Positions 21,161 through 33,276 of a stretch of DNA of 64,000 nt are shown one piece after another; the first letter of the stretch is position 1, and each line of letters opens with the position of its first letter. Source of the DNA: Megaustenia siamemsis (lineage: Eukaryota > Mollusca > Gastropoda > Stylommatophora > Ariophantidae); the NCBI GenBank assembly GCA_032433765.1, contig JAVIAB010000101.1, positions 60,627,592 to 60,691,591 on the forward strand, in the 5' to 3' direction. The translations under genes and the position numbers were made by a program. The notes beneath the pieces are model-generated. The model ran no database searches. It worked only from the letters and a program-made list of their open reading frames with translations, and was not told where the DNA came from.

Positions 21161-21662
21161 CTTCTTTTTCTACCTTTTTAGCTCCCAGTGGAGCATATGT
21201 CTTCAACAAACACTTTCAAAGTCGTTCTGTTTTTTTGCAATTCTTTTAAGATCATTCCATGTCTTCCCCATCATCTTCATCTCTGCTTCGATCTGTCTTC
21301 TCCAAGAATTCCTTGGTCTTCCTCTTTGTCTTTTCCCCTGGGGATTCCAAAAAAGCGCCTGTTGTGTAATACTCTCAGTTGGCTTCCGTAGTGTGTGCCC
21401 TATCCATCGCCATCGTCTTCGCTGTATTTCTTTATCCACTGGTATTTGACCCGTACATTTCCATAATTCCACGTTAGTGACTTTGTCCTGCCATTTCCAT
21501 CCCTTTATTCTGCGTAAGCATCCATTAATGAAAGTCTGTACCTTCGTGATTGTCAATTTTGTTATTCTCCATGTTTAACAACCATATAATAGGACCGACT
21601 TAACATTTGAGTTGAACATTTTTATTTGAGTGGAGCATTGTTATTGTTGTATTTAACCTAAT
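21161..21662 (-). mobile_element. LINE-C, 5'-truncated, 10-bp TSD, inside the minisatellite
   Basis: Exact repeats AACAATAAAT (21151-21160, 21663-21672) bound 502 bp. The minus strand encodes the end of a LINE reverse transcriptase: FINGCLRRIKGWKWQDK, then RRRWRWIGHTLRKP, WNPQGKRQRGRPRNSWRR and a C-terminal MGKTWNDLKRIA (21203-21556). This is a 117-residue open frame, the best-preserved LINE-C end in the window. Confidence 0.9.
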
Positions 21663-22293
21663 AACAATAAATGGATGTGTATAATTCAGGAGACATTGCA
21701 GGCATTGGCATCATCTCAGGAACATTAAATGACACTGGTATGATCTCAACAACATTAAATGACTCTGATATAATCTCACAACAGTAAATGACACTGGCAT
21801 AATCTCAACAACATTAAACAACACTTGAATAATCTTATCAACCGTAATGACACTACTATTATCTCACCTATATTAAATAACAATAGTATAATCTCACAAC
21901 GGTAAATGACACTGGTATGATCTCAACAACATTAAATGGCACTGACATAATCTCACAACAGTAAACGACACTATTATAATATCAACAACATTAAATAACA
22001 CTTGAATAATCTTACCAATCGTAATGACACTGGTATAATCTCACCTATATTAAATGTCAGTATTATAATCTCACAACAGTAAATGACACTGGTATAATCT
22101 CAACAACATTAAATGACAATAGTATAATCTCACAACAGTAAATGACACTGGTATAATCTCACCTATATTAAATGACAATAGTATAATCTCACAAGAGTAA
22201 ATGGCACTGGTATAATCTCAACAACATTAAATAACACTTGAATAATCTTACCAACAGTAAATGACAATGGCATAATCTCACCTATATTAAATG

Positions 22294-22758
22294 GTGAACA
22301 GGGCTTAAAATAAGAATTGCAAAATGTTACATCTTCTCAATATTCCTGTATGGTGCAGAAACATGGGCATTAGACAAGAAAACAGAACAGAAAATTGAAG
22401 CCTTTGAAATGTGGATTTATAGAAGAATAGGTAGAATTGGATGGGAAGAAAAGAAAACAAACGATGACGTTTTAAAACAACTGAAAATAAAAAGAGAACT
22501 ACTGAACACAATTAAGAGAAGAGAAATTAATTTTTTTTGGCATGTTAAAAGACACAACAGCCTACTAAAAGTGTTATTAGATGGAAAAATACAAGGCAAA
22601 AGAGGCAGAAGCAGACCAAGACTAACATGGACGAGTAACATCAAAAGATGGACAAGTCAATCTATGTCAGCCTGCACCATCAAAGCAAGAAACAGAGTAG
22701 AATGGCGATCCATGGTAGCCAATCTTCGTTGCGGAGAGGGCACACGATGATGATGATG
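22294..22758 (+). mobile_element. RTE-B, 5'-truncated, inside the minisatellite
   Basis: Flanked by ATTAAATG (22286-22293, 22759-22766), part of the minisatellite unit, so the duplication could be partly coincidental. It encodes the RTE C-terminus: EMWIYRRIGRIGWEEKKT, HVKRHNSLLK and GKRGRSRPRLTW (22409-22750). The tail is CACGATGATGATGATG. It matches 55040-55491. Confidence 0.85.
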
Positions 22759-23079
22759 ATTAAATGACATTAGTATAATTTCACAACAGTTACTGACAAT
22801 GGTTTAATCTCACCAACATTAAATGACAATGGTATAATCTCACCAACATTAAATGACAATTGTATAATCTCACCAACATTAAATGACAATGGTATAATCT
22901 CAACAACATTTAATAACGATAATGGAATATGTTACATGTTTCTTTTAATAATGAAAAACTCTGCTACTTTCGTAGCCCAAAATAACAGAAGAAAGGAAAC
23001 ATTATGAGAAGTAGAATAAGTTGATACAGAACTGAGATACTGAAATGATTTATGAAAACATATATTAATGTATTCCCAG

Positions 23080-23109
23080 ATGTTTAATTTGACAAAAGAT
23101 CGACTTGGA
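23080..23109 (+). CDS. Candidate micro-exon, phase 0 (30 nt)
   Basis: The acceptor TTAATGTATTCCCAG has a shorter pyrimidine tract than most of the series; the donor is GTAAGTAGA. Phase 0 reads MFNLTKDRLG, and both other frames contain stops. It lies 150 bases right of the minisatellite, outside any recognised repeat. Confidence 0.5.
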
Positions 23110-23289
23110 GTAAGTAGATTTTTGTGGAGCTCTGGTATTTTTACGGATAATCACTTGAACCATGGCATGAATCGCTGTTTGTTATGTGCTACATGTGTGA
23201 TCTTGTACCGACCAATTCTAGTAGACAACAATGTAACCATTCACAAACATATTTCCAGGAATTCCGGTCAATATAACATTTTATGCGGC

Positions 23290-23500
23290 AGGAACCGTTA
23301 AGGATATGTCTGAAAAGTGTTCCTTGTTGCATTTTCCTCATATGTCAGGATCGGCTTGATGACAGAGTTACTGAGTTTAGTGATCTGTGCACACCGTGAG
23401 CTGTGTGTTTCATCCTGATCGTGTTTTGGTATTATCGATTGCTTACGATGGATGATGATGTCGTATGACGAAGAACAGTTCGGCTGTCTTCTCTTTCTGT
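23290..23500 (+). repeat. Interspersed repeat Q, copy 1 (partial)
   Basis: It shares GTCTGAAAAGTGTTCCTTGT and TACTGAGTTTAGT with 61565-61760, and in inverted form with 58180-58395. It is of unknown class, with no ORF or tRNA-like part seen. Confidence 0.7.
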
Positions 23501-23504
23501 GTAA

Positions 23505-23635
23505 TAAAGTAAAGTAAAGGTTCCCTCCCCTTGCCTTGCTAGGCCTATGGGGAATATGGTGTTAGTGACCATATTTGTCCATGACCACGGCACATTTTTT
23601 GGATGATGTGGTAGATATCACGCCAGGAGGCCTTT
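23505..23635 (-). mobile_element. SINE 3' fragment related to SINE-2
   Basis: It begins AAAGTAAAGTAAAG and includes AATATGGTGTTAGTGACCAT and GGCACATTTTTTGG, the SINE-2 tail region. The tRNA-like head is missing. A close relative is at 61343-61480. Confidence 0.7.
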
Positions 23636-26600
23636 CTCCTCTTCTACCTTTTTATCTCCTTGTAGAACATAGGTCTTCAACAAACACATTCCCAGCCGTT
23701 CTGTTTTGTGTTATTCTTTTAAGATCATTCCATGTCTTTCTCATCATCTTCATCTCTGCTTCTATCTGTCTTCTCCAAGAATTCCTTCGTCTTCCTCTTT
23801 GTCTTTTCCTCTGGGGATTCCAAAAAGGGACTGTTGTGTAATACTCTCAGTTGGCTTCCGCAGTGTGTGTCCTATCCAGCGCCATCGTCTTCGCTGTATC
23901 TCCTTATATGTATTAAATGGTACATTTCCATAATTCTATGTCAGTGATTTTGTCCTGCGATTTCCATCCCTTTATTCTGCTTAAGCATCCATTAATGAAA
24001 GTATTTATCTTTTTGGTTATCAGTGTTGTGGTTCTCCATGTTTCACATCCATATAATAGGACCGACTTAACATTTGAGTTGAACATTTTTATTGTTGTAT
24101 TTAAACTAATTTCGTTGGACTTCCATATGTTTCCGAGTGTAATGAAAGCTCCTTTTGTTTTTTGATATCCTTATTTTGATATCATTTCTTTTTTGCTCCT
24201 TTTTTATCTATATTACTGCCCAGATATATGTAAGATTGTACGTCTAGTAGAAGTATGTCTCCTAATTTTATTTGGTTATTGCCAACTGCATTAATTCTCA
24301 AAATGTTAGTCTTATCTCTATTAATTTTCAGTCCTAGCTGTTGTGATCTCTCATTAAGTATGCTAATTTTATCCTGTATACTATGTCTTCAGCAAAGTCT
24401 AAATCATCATGTTGCCTGGTCAGTGACCACTGGATTCCATTTCTGTTGTTTTAAGTTATTTTCGTAATCCAGTCTATGGCCAGTTGAAAGAGAAATGGAG
24501 ACAGACGGCATCCCTGCCTTACTCCTGTTCTTATTTCAAATACTTCTGTAACCTGGCATTCATGCACCACACTACATTTCAATCTCTCATACATTGTTTT
24601 TATCAGGTTAATAAAATTTATGGGGATTCCATAATGACTCAGCAACTTACAAAGCATTCCTCAGTCTAAACTATCAAATGCCTTTTCGTAATCTATAAAT
24701 CCAATATAAAGTGGGGATTTTAGTTCTAAACTTTGTTCAACTATTATACATAGAGTAGTTATTTGATCAGCACATGATCTGTTCTTCCTAAAACCTGCTT
24801 GTTCATCTCTGAAATATTTCTCGATGGCCTCATTTACTCTCTCCGGAATGATTCTGCTTTATATTTTTCGTGGGCACTGATATTATTATAATTCACCTAT
24901 AATTTGTGCACTACTTTAAAATTATTTCTTTGGTAGTTTGATCATATAACCTTCTTTCCAGTATTTAGGTATTTCTTCCCTCTACCAAATTGTTTCTAAT
25001 AGATTCTGTAACATCTTGGTAAAGGTGTTAATATCTCCTTTGATGGCTTCGATGAATTTCATCTGGTCCTGTGGCTTTACCATTTTGTTAATAAAATTGA
25101 TGGCTTTCATTATTTCTTCTTTGCTGGGTTTTCCACAGTTAACGTATAACTCTTCTTCTGCTGGTAGTATATCTGGAGGATTATTTGAGCCGAGTCTGTT
25201 CAAAAGTTTTTCAAAGTGCTCTTTCCATCTCTCCATTTCTTCCCTTATATTACTAAGCAGATTTCATTTCTTGATATAGGCATTGATCTGTTTGTATTTT
25301 CCACTAAATGTCTTTATGTATTTGTGCTGTTGTACAGTTCTTTCATATTCCCTTTATTTGCTGCTTCTTCTGCCTCTTTAGCTAGTCCATCTAAATATTT
25401 CCTTATATCCCTTTTAATGCATCTTCTCACTTCTTTGTTCACTTCTGTGTAAGCTTCATTTGTCTTGGCTTTATTACTTGTCGTTTTGCTTTTGTTTATG
25501 TCTTCTTTCTTGTTCTTTCTTTCTTTAATTTTATCAAGGGGTTCTGCTGTCATCCATGCCTAATACTAGCGTTCTCTCTTCCCCGGCGTTTGTTCGCATG
25601 TCTCTACCCATATATCCATTACCTGTTTCCAATGATCTTCTATAGATATTGTATTTTCTAGTTATTGGAGGACTTGGTATTTGTTTGATATTGTGACTGC
25701 GAATGTATCTTTAATTTATTGTTCGTTAAGAAACCCTACATTGAAAGACATTCTACCCTTATTCGTTGTAGTATATCTTTTTAGTTTAAGTTTAAGTTTG
25801 GCTCACAGAAGATGATGATCTGAAGCTACTGCCCCTCTGTATACTTTTACATCCTGTAAGGTTGACTTAAACATATTATTAATACATTTGTGATCAATTT
25901 GATTTTCCGTTCAATGATCTGGTGACACCCATGTAGCTTTATGTATTATTTTATGTTGGAATATTGCTCCTCCTAGGTTCACTTGTTTAAGATCACAGAA
26001 ATTCACAAATATCTCTCCATTCTCGTTTATATCTCCAAGTCCATGTTTTCCCATGATCTTTTCGAAGCCGCTGCTGTCCGATCCTACTTTAGCATTTAGA
26101 TCTCCCATGAAGATTATAATATCCTGGGTTGTTCTTTCATCCATCTGACATTGTAGCTGTTTATAGATTTAAACTTTAACTAAATCATTCTTATCGTTGG
26201 TTGGTGCATAGCATTGGATAATGTGTAATTTTATTTTGTTTGTGGTTTTTTTAAATGTAGCTCTCGTTAGTCTTGGCCCTACTGCTTCCCATTCTATTAG
26301 TGTCTTCTGTGCATTCCTTGATAACATTATAGCTAACCCTTCACTATGTTGTGCTCCAAGTTCCATAGTGTTCTGTTGATAAAATCATATCTTCTGTATT
26401 TAGTTTTATTCTTTCCTTCCCTAGCCATCTTTTTTTACACATTCCTGGAATATATATTTTGTAATTTCTCATTTCTACTGCTACATGTGCAGCTTTTCCC
26501 TGTTCGTTTAGAGTACGTACATTCCAGGGGCCAATTATGGAGGGTTTCCTGATAGACAAACCGTGAGTCGGCAAACCGGACTCGTTACGGCTTTCTCCTG

Positions 26601-26655
26601 CATGCGCCATAAGTCTATTAGACAGAGAGCCATTATCGCTCCTAGATGGCGGAGT
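23636..26655 (-). mobile_element. LINE-C, long decayed copy (endonuclease and reverse transcriptase)
   Basis: Read on the minus strand from 26655: endonuclease pieces with GPWNVRTLNEQGKAAHV (26344-26610), the GDLNAKVGSD block (25911-26144), a lysine-rich linker (25314-25553), MERWKEHFEKLLNR (24982-25236), and reverse transcriptase with GVRQGCRLSPFLFQLAIDW (24451-24657), then the degraded C-terminus to 23640. Many stops and shifts break it. The domain order, endonuclease then reverse transcriptase without RNase H, fits an apurinic-endonuclease LINE. The clade is not certain. Confidence 0.85.
24451..26610 (-). pseudogene. LINE-C endonuclease/reverse transcriptase ORF remnants
   Basis: The single ORF of LINE-C would nick the target and copy its own RNA. 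Visible pieces in minus-strand order are the endonuclease start WNVRTL (near 26530), FMGDLNAKVGSDS (near 26110), HKATWVSPDH (near 25920), the pre-RT segment (25314-25553), KAINFINKMVKPQDQMKFIEA (near 25080) and GVRQGCRLSPFLF (near 24510). The catalytic Y/F-x-DD block left of 24450 has decayed. At least five frame breaks are needed to connect the pieces. Confidence 0.75.
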
Positions 26656-26764
26656 TACTTTTATTTTTTTCTTTGCCGTGTCAATGTTTGTGAAGTTTTT
26701 TCGGCTTATTTTTTTTACAGTATGGGATAACCAGTCCCGTGTCCAAATCTCCTTTCTCGCCTCT

Positions 26765-27000
26765 TACGAACACGCCTTTACACGCCAATAATCTTTACTC
26801 CCCTTTCGGGCCCCGGCAGCGCACGGGCGCCAGGAGGCTTTTAGTTCCCCTAAAAATCTATGGTACCCATTTTTAGAGGATGGGTGACAAGCAGCTTTGT
26901 CACTCAAAAAGAAAAACAAAATAACAGACGCTGCTGGGGATCGAACACGGAACCGTCCGGTCACGATTAGTGCAAACTAACCACTCAGCCACCGAAGTTA
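26765..27000 (-). mobile_element. tRNA-derived SINE (SINE-4)
   Basis: The minus-strand head reads CTTCGGTGGCTGAGTGGTTA, followed about 40 bases later by GTGTTCGATCCCC, a clear A/B-box pair. The body contains GGGTACCATAGATTTTTAGG. It differs from SINE-1, SINE-2 and SINE-5. No second copy is evident in the window. Confidence 0.75.
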
Positions 27001-27160
27001 CTTCTCTCCGGTTGTGACTACGCCTTAAGTCTTTTGGCGCGTGCTGTGGCTTTTATATTATGAATTGCAGCTACCTTTCTTTGTTTCTGTCCTGCAATGA
27101 GATGAGATATTGATTCGGATGATTCCACTGTCGCTGGCGGTTGAGCAATGATATATTTTC
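27001..27160 (+). repeat. Interspersed repeat Q, copy 2 (right half)
   Basis: It shares TTTTGGCG, TTCGGATGATTCCACTG and CGCTGGCGGTTGAG with 61790-61900 and, inverted, with 58030-58170. Confidence 0.6.
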
Positions 27161-27367
27161 GACAACTGCAACTACTACACCTACCATATTCCTATAGAAA
27201 TGTCACTGAATGGAAACACAAGCTTTTCACATAACTTTAATGTCCACGGTTTATATTATGACAAATGACTATATTGCATTGGGCTAGTAATAAGTATGGC
27301 ATAATTACACAGTGCTTTCAGTTCAGTCTAATCTACCGAATGCAATACACTTAAAATAAGTTATTAT

Positions 27368-27373
<6 letters not shown>

Positions 27374-27431
<58 letters not shown>
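27374..27431 (+). repeat. (TA)n microsatellite at the LINE end
   Basis: About 58 bases of TA repeats directly against the 3' end of the LINE at 27432. Confidence 0.95.
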
Positions 27432-27433
<2 letters not shown>

Positions 27434-27617
27434 ATTTATTGAGTTATTTGGGGTCATCATCATTGCACTCCGAATATGTCTATAGGTGCTCAGATACCCT
27501 TATCAGCAAGTCCCGCAGTGTCCAGCGCCTGACGACTCCAGTTCTATGTTGGTTGATAAGTCTTCTTACACGGCCACTAAGTTTCTCATTTCTGGCTGTG
27601 CCCACCTAAAATCCCAT

Positions 27618-29306
27618 CTATATCATCCGATGAAGTGACGTGGATCTGTGTTTGTCGAAGTGCTGTGCTCTTCCCACATCTCGGAGGGCATTGATGATGT
27701 CAGCCCGATCCACTGATTGTCCGTCCTCAACGACAGCGCAGCTAGCCAACTTCTCCGCTCTTTCATTTCCCCGTACTCCCACATGGCCAGGAACACAGAC
27801 AAAGGAGACCTTACGGACTTTGGACGTCTGCAGTGACTCTACCCATTGCATGTGTACAGAACCTGCCTCGATGCGTGGGTGTAGTCTTGTGACTCTAACC
27901 ATTTGAATGCCTTGGTCACTGCCATCACCTCCATTGTCATGCTTCTCGTAGTTTTGACGTATGCACCATTGTCTTCTTTGACTATTCTTCCTGCCGAGCG
28001 TGCTGTAAATGCCCATGCACTTCTTTGGTGTCGTCTTACAGATCCGTTGGTATAGATGACTGCAACTTTTTCATCGGTGTTATCGCAGATGAGACCTTTG
28101 ACCTCAGCATTAACCACGACCGGTTCTGTTCCCTACTTTTCCTGTCGAGTGTGACAATACACAAGAAAGTCCCATTGAATGACATAGGCACCGGTATCCA
28201 CTCCTCACCAACGCTGGTATTGATAAGCCCACAGACCTGTTTGATGACATCTTCTGCCCGGCCCACCCATGATTTGCTTCTTTTTACCCTGGCACCTTTC
28301 CCTGTGTTGAGCATGTGGTGCAATGGATGCTCTGTATCTGCACTAATCTTCAGGTATGCTCGTGCTCTCCAGATCTTGATTCTGTCATCCATGGTTGGAA
28401 AGTCAAGAAGATACATCATTGCTACATAGGGAGTGTCCCTTTTACATCCCAAGATAATGCGCATGGCTTCATTTTGTATTTTCTCCAGCCTGTCAATTTG
28501 CGTCTTACTGAAAATAAGAATTGCCAGGACATACTCGATTGGTGCGAGGACTAATCCCTGGAACAGAAGAGTAAGTAGCCTCTGCTCGATGTTGGCAGCT
28601 GCCATGACCTTCAAGGCGGTTAATCCTTTGTGGGATTTTGTTATCACATGGTCGACGTGGTCCCGAAAAAACACAGGCTGCGATCAAACTTAACTCCGAG
28701 GTATGCCATCAACTTGTCCCTGGTCACCTCATCAGCTCCCATTCGTACAACCGGTGTGGTCGTATTAACGATATGATTGTTAAGGGAGAACCATGAAACT
28801 GATGCTTTATTAGGATTAACCAAGGCACCTGAAACCCCACACCAGGAAGAAATGCGATCGAGTTCGTCTTGCATTGTGGAGGCGATTCCCCGTCTGTCTC
28901 TTCCCTGTCGATATACTAGAATATCATCAGCAAAAGTCATAGTTCTTCCCCTCCCATCCAGCTTTTGGGCCGTGATTGTTATTGTGTACACGTTAAATAG
29001 AACTGGTGACAATGGTGAGCCTTGTGGCAGCCCAGGACAAAGGGATGTTTACTCGGAAGATCTGAGTATCACCTTCCTCTGAAACAGTGCCCCTCCGAAT
29101 GCTGGCATTAAACTCATTTAGCCCCTCCGAATGCTGGCATTAAACTCATTGGCCAGTTTTGTCAAGTCGTCGTCAGCTAAATCGCCTATGTCATAGTACC
29201 GAACACCATTCGGACCAGTAGCACTGTTGTGTGACCTTTTCAATGTTATCCGAATAGTATCGAATGTGATTGTGAGATCTTCTGCAAGCACTTCATCATC
29301 ACACAA
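27618..29306 (-). pseudogene. Reverse transcriptase and RNase H of LINE copy A
   Basis: The reverse transcriptase catalytic block is TMTFADDILVYRQGRDR (near 28930), preceded by MSPVLFNVYT. Downstream residues KIQNEAMRIILGCKRDTPY (near 28450) are the thumb-like conserved region of this LINE group. RNase H follows: VAVIYTNGSVRRHQRSAW (the usual D is N here), the helix TMEVMAVTKAFKWLES, and PGHVGVRGNERAEKLA near 27780. Frame changes occur at about 28650, 28040 and 27850. The changed first acidic residue of RNase H would itself be inactivating. Confidence 0.85.
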
Positions 29307-29372
29307 TTTTTACAGCGATCCCCGTATCCTCATTATTACAGTCTCATTTCTTTGGTCCGTCTGCTCAATGTA

Positions 29373-29699
29373 AGGTAAGGTAATGTACGAGACTTGAACC
29401 GGCGTCTTAGCACGCGAGTTTTACACCCATATGTGCTCGGCCGCCTATCCAGAAGTGTTCGGAAATTCCTGGATAGTGCCGCCTCAAGCATCGAAACTCA
29501 GATGCGAGGCAACATTCCTCACCTTCCCAGGGTAATACCCTGGTACCCATTTCTGCAAACGGCTGGGTCGACGGTGGTGGTATTTTTTTTTCAACCACGA
29601 GTACAATTCACACTGCTCCCAGCGGGAATCGAACATGGGTTGTCCGAACGTCTGTAGCCCAGTCGGGTGGTTTTCCCAACTAGGCTACCGATGCCCCCG
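29373..29699 (-). mobile_element. SINE-1, copy 3, 11-bp TSD, inside LINE copy A
   Basis: Exact repeats TGCTCAATGTA (29362-29372, 29700-29710) flank it. The minus-strand head reads GGGGGCATCGGTAGCCTAGT with the B box GTTCGATTCCC, and the tail side is GGTAATGTACGAGACTTGAA. It is the best-preserved SINE-1 here. Confidence 0.93.
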
Positions 29700-30288
29700 T
29701 GCTCAATGTAGCGGGCAAGCAGGGCCTTCTCTTTGCTCTCATCAGATTGGTGCCATATCCGGCCTGTGTTCTGAAAGTACGGTTTGCCTCTGTCGTGTTG
29801 TGCAATTCATGCTCTGATGAAGGCGTCAGAATGTGGCGATTTTTCTGAGCACACTTTTATACAGAGATCATCACATTTGGCATCCTTAGCCTGCTTAGCA
29901 CATAGTTTAAAGCGCTTCATTTTTTGGTCGACCTCTTCTTTCAGACGCTTCAATATCTCAGATTGTGTTCTTCCATTCTTTCTGGCTTTCTGCAATGTCT
30001 TGACCGTTTATCTCTTGTACCGTCAAGCTTCCTCGACTTAAACGTTTCACCAGGGTGGCTGCGTCCATCTCTCCTGCCTCCTACGAGGGGCGCTCTGTTT
30101 CCTATGTCTGATTTTGCTAATGACGTCCCGGTCTGTTTTCTCGTCGTGGAATGTGTGGTGCTTTCTTTTTTGTCTTCTATTTCTGCTTTTCTCAATTAGG
30201 AGGACACATGGGTAGTGATCACTTGCGTGGAACCCCAATGTACTCCACCTGCAAACAGTTGCGACGGTGGAAGACACCAGTGCCATGT

Positions 30289-31001
30289 CTATGACACTAC
30301 CAGAGTCCCCTTTCGAGTGGCCATTCTTGTTGCCCTTCCATCATTCAAGCACACTAAATCGACTAACTTTACCGCGTTCTCTAGGTCTTCTCCCTGCTTG
30401 CTTGTTTTGACGTTACCCCACTGGTTGCCTCTAGCATTAAAGTCTCCGCAGTAAATGACGTTCTCTTCATCGAACTCGAAGACAATCTGCCATTGTTGTG
30501 TGTCCACCTTTCCAGTACAGGCATACACACTTACAATTACGAAATGAATTGGGGACTGCACCCTAACCGCATGTACCTGTAATTCTACACTGTTCCACAC
30601 AGACATATCAACCTCAGCTGCCACCATATTGTTGCGCACAAGGATGGCCTGCCCAAGGTGTCGTCTATTGTAGAAACAATGAAAGCCAGGAGTACTTACT
30701 GTTCTGTCACCAAGAAGAGTTTCTTGTAAAACCATATTATATCGGCCCCGCACAGTAGCTTATCAAGAATGGGCCGTCGTTAATTAATGGGCCCACAATT
30801 AAAATATGTAACGCGCACATACTTTAGGCCTAGCCTCTCACATTTCGACAGTTTAACGCGACCTCTCTTACCTTGTTGTGTTTTGCTTCTTCGACGTTGT
30901 CGTTTGGGCTTCATCGGAATACTTACCATCGTTATAGTATCATAGATGATTTTGTCGCTGAACGTGGATGCTGTGGGTGGTCTAGACTCACGGGCACTCA
31001 C
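30289..31001 (-). pseudogene. Endonuclease of LINE copy A
   Basis: The minus-strand frame 30289-30753 reads MVLQETLLGDRTVS, then VIVSVYACTGKVD, then VIYCGDFNARGNQWG, the usual apurinic-endonuclease sequence blocks (Q-E-T, Y and GDFNA). The 73-codon frame ending at 30780 carries a basic segment KPKRQRRRSKTQQGKRGR and then VRVTYFNCGPIN, which is the normal lead-in to the endonuclease. A shift near 30770 separates the two. It would nick target DNA for reverse transcription. Confidence 0.8.
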
Positions 31002-31140
31002 TCAATCGCACGGTCCAGAACCCGTTTCCACGTTATAGACCGGCCAACTCCAGTAAATCGCTCTGCAGCACGCCGATACACTGTGAGACTTTTACAAATT
31101 AAATGAATTACGCGTCCTTGACGACAGACCGGCGAAAACA

Positions 31141-31697
31141 AACCGCCATTTTGTCACACGTTCAATAACGCAATCAACAACAAAGATGAGTATAAGTGAT
31201 CAAATAAAGACATTGTAACAAAATGCAAGAAAGGAAAAGAAGCATAGTGATTTACATCAAATAGAAAGCGCGTACAATATCATGATCCCTTCGAAAATCA
31301 ATAAAAACAAACACATAAACAGAAAAGTTCACTGAAAATCAGGACTTATCTGTGAGTCATCTGAACAAGCCAGCGAACAGGGCCATATTCCTCGGAAATC
31401 TCATATATGTCTATATATATATATATATAAATTTATAATTATTTTTGTGCACATTGCCTGTAGAGGAATATGTTTCCTATTCGTTGAATTTTTTCAACTT
31501 TCTTTGCCATAGAACCACCCTGAAGTCTATTAGTCCGCATGATTGGGGTATCACCAAATATTGATTTTCATATGGTTATCATGTATGTGTTGATAAATTA
31601 TGCATTTTAAAACGTTTGCAATGATGCCGGGGCCTTCCATAACCATGACTTGTTGAATTTAATTCCTAAATTAAAATGTAAATTCTTGGATTTCTAG
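31141..31697. other. Presumed intron; no gene recognised
   Basis: A short TA run lies at 31411-31428. The block at 31514-31525 (NHPE) has an excellent acceptor but no usable donor, so it is not called. Confidence 0.4.
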
Positions 31698-31733
31698 GTT
31701 CCACTGGTTTTTGCTGAAATACAAATGAGAACT
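31698..31733 (+). CDS. Candidate micro-exon, phase 0 (36 nt)
   Basis: The acceptor TTCTTGGATTTCTAG and donor GTAAGTATT bracket VPLVFAEIQMRT. Both other frames contain TGA stops. It stands in unique sequence between two LINE copies about 600 and 900 bases away. Confidence 0.62.
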
Positions 31734-32016
31734 GTAAGTATTGAGAACAGATTGAGAAACAATTAAATAGAAACTTGTGATATAAAGTCTAAATCATGCC
31801 AATCATGCATGACCATAGCGATGTTTTCTTCATGGAATCAGTTTCATTGCAGACGAGAGTTTTCCGTGTATGGTCCACGCATATCTCAGCTCAAGCAATA
31901 TATATATATGAATAGATATAAAACAAAAATAAAATCATAAACTTGTTATTAATCACATAAAGTTGTATTTCTGTAATTAACTTATGTTATATATTTTAAC
32001 GTAATATCATTAAGAA

Positions 32017-32320
<304 letters not shown>

Positions 32321-32630
32321 ATCAACGAACAAGTACCCACCTGGTGCGGATATTTAGAGAAGCAATGGAGGCCAATATATAATATGTTATCAGAATAAAT
32401 AACATAATCACATTTAAGCCCAAAGAGTTAAATTTACAACTAGCATAACTATCACATCTGTGATGTTGCTCAAGTGGCTCGGACCGTTACAATGTCTACG
32501 GAGATGAAACCTACTTCAACCGTGGAAGGACATTTGTCGACCTTACAATGTGCATTGGAATTAGATTGGACATTCCAGAAATAAGCTCCGTGTTTTTATG
32601 AAAAGGGACGTCACTTAATCAGATAAGTTC
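32321..32630. other. No recognisable gene
   Basis: Unique-looking sequence between the microsatellite and the LINE end. Confidence 0.4.
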
Positions 32631-32892
32631 TTTTTCTTATTGAGTTATTGAGTTATTTGCGGGCCATCATCATTGCACTCCAAACATGTCCGTAGGTGCT
32701 TAAATCCCCTCTTTATCAAGTCCCGTAGTGTCCAACGACTTACGTCTCCAATTTTGAGTTGATTGATACGTCTTCTAATACGCCAAATAGGTTTCTCGTT
32801 CTGGTTGTGCCCATCTTAACTCCCATTTCTTTCATCCGAAGAAGTGATGTGGACTCACGGTTGTCGAGGTCATGTACCCTGTAAATGCCCAT

Positions 32893-33276
32893 GGAGGCGA
32901 AGGCGCGCCTCCCAAGCACCAAAGCTGGAAAGTTGTCAGCGACCCACCGCTGATGGCTTGCACCAGGATCGGTGAACCAAAACCATCTAGACCCTGCTCC
33001 ACCTCTCCGCGGTGCCTCCAGTAACAGACTAACCTGTCTAGTCTGGCCACGCGTGCAGGGATCGAAGAGGGAAGACAACTTGGTACTCAAAAATGTCGTG
33101 CTGAAGTCGGATGTGTTGGGCCGAAAGGCGCAAATATAACATTTATACTGCAAACCACAACACAACGCAGACACGTCCAATACGTCATTGTAAGGGTGGA
33201 TGATGAAGAGGAATATTCTAGTCTACCAAGATACTCTATAATACTTTAGTCATCGGGCGAACGCAACCAACCAACC
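32893..33276 (+). mobile_element. 380-bp short retroposon, copy 2
   Basis: Exact 10-bp repeats AAATGCCCAT (32883-32892, 33277-33286) bound 384 bp inside LINE copy B, and its removal restores the LINE sequence seen near 28015. The right end is ACGCAACCAACCAACC, a CAAC-type tail absent from copy 1. The minus strand is open for 146 codons (32740-33180), of which about 95 correspond to the frame in copy 1. Confidence 0.88.

Larger units (their letters stand above)
20440..22930 (+). repeat. 30-bp minisatellite, interrupted twice
   Basis: The unit is close to TATAATCTCAGCAATATCAA plus ten variable bases. It is nearly perfect from 20490 to 21010 (about 18 units) and increasingly variable further right, where TGGTATAATCTCAACAAC-type units dominate. 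Because 30 is divisible by three, frames stay open: the minus strand has a 252-codon frame (20348-21106) of decapeptide repeats such as FDIAEIIQLV. I see no start context, signal or domain, so I treat this as a consequence of the period. LINE-C (21161-21662) and RTE-B (22294-22758) fragments interrupt it. Confidence 0.9.
27432..31140 (-). mobile_element. I/Nimbus-like LINE with RNase H, copy A
   Basis: On the minus strand from 31140: a basic start region, endonuclease (30289-30753), a linker, reverse transcriptase (28036-29306) and RNase H (27618-28117), then a 3' region ending at the TA microsatellite. The RNase H domain places it in the I superfamily; the Nimbus comparison is from memory of snail elements. 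A SINE-1 (29373-29699) interrupts it. Related pieces lie at 32631-35650, at 51130-55845 and in the split tail at 3737/6241. Confidence 0.85.

Noticed and set aside
31514..31525. 12-nt block (NHPE) after an excellent acceptor
   Set aside because: Followed by GTCTAT, not a credible donor.
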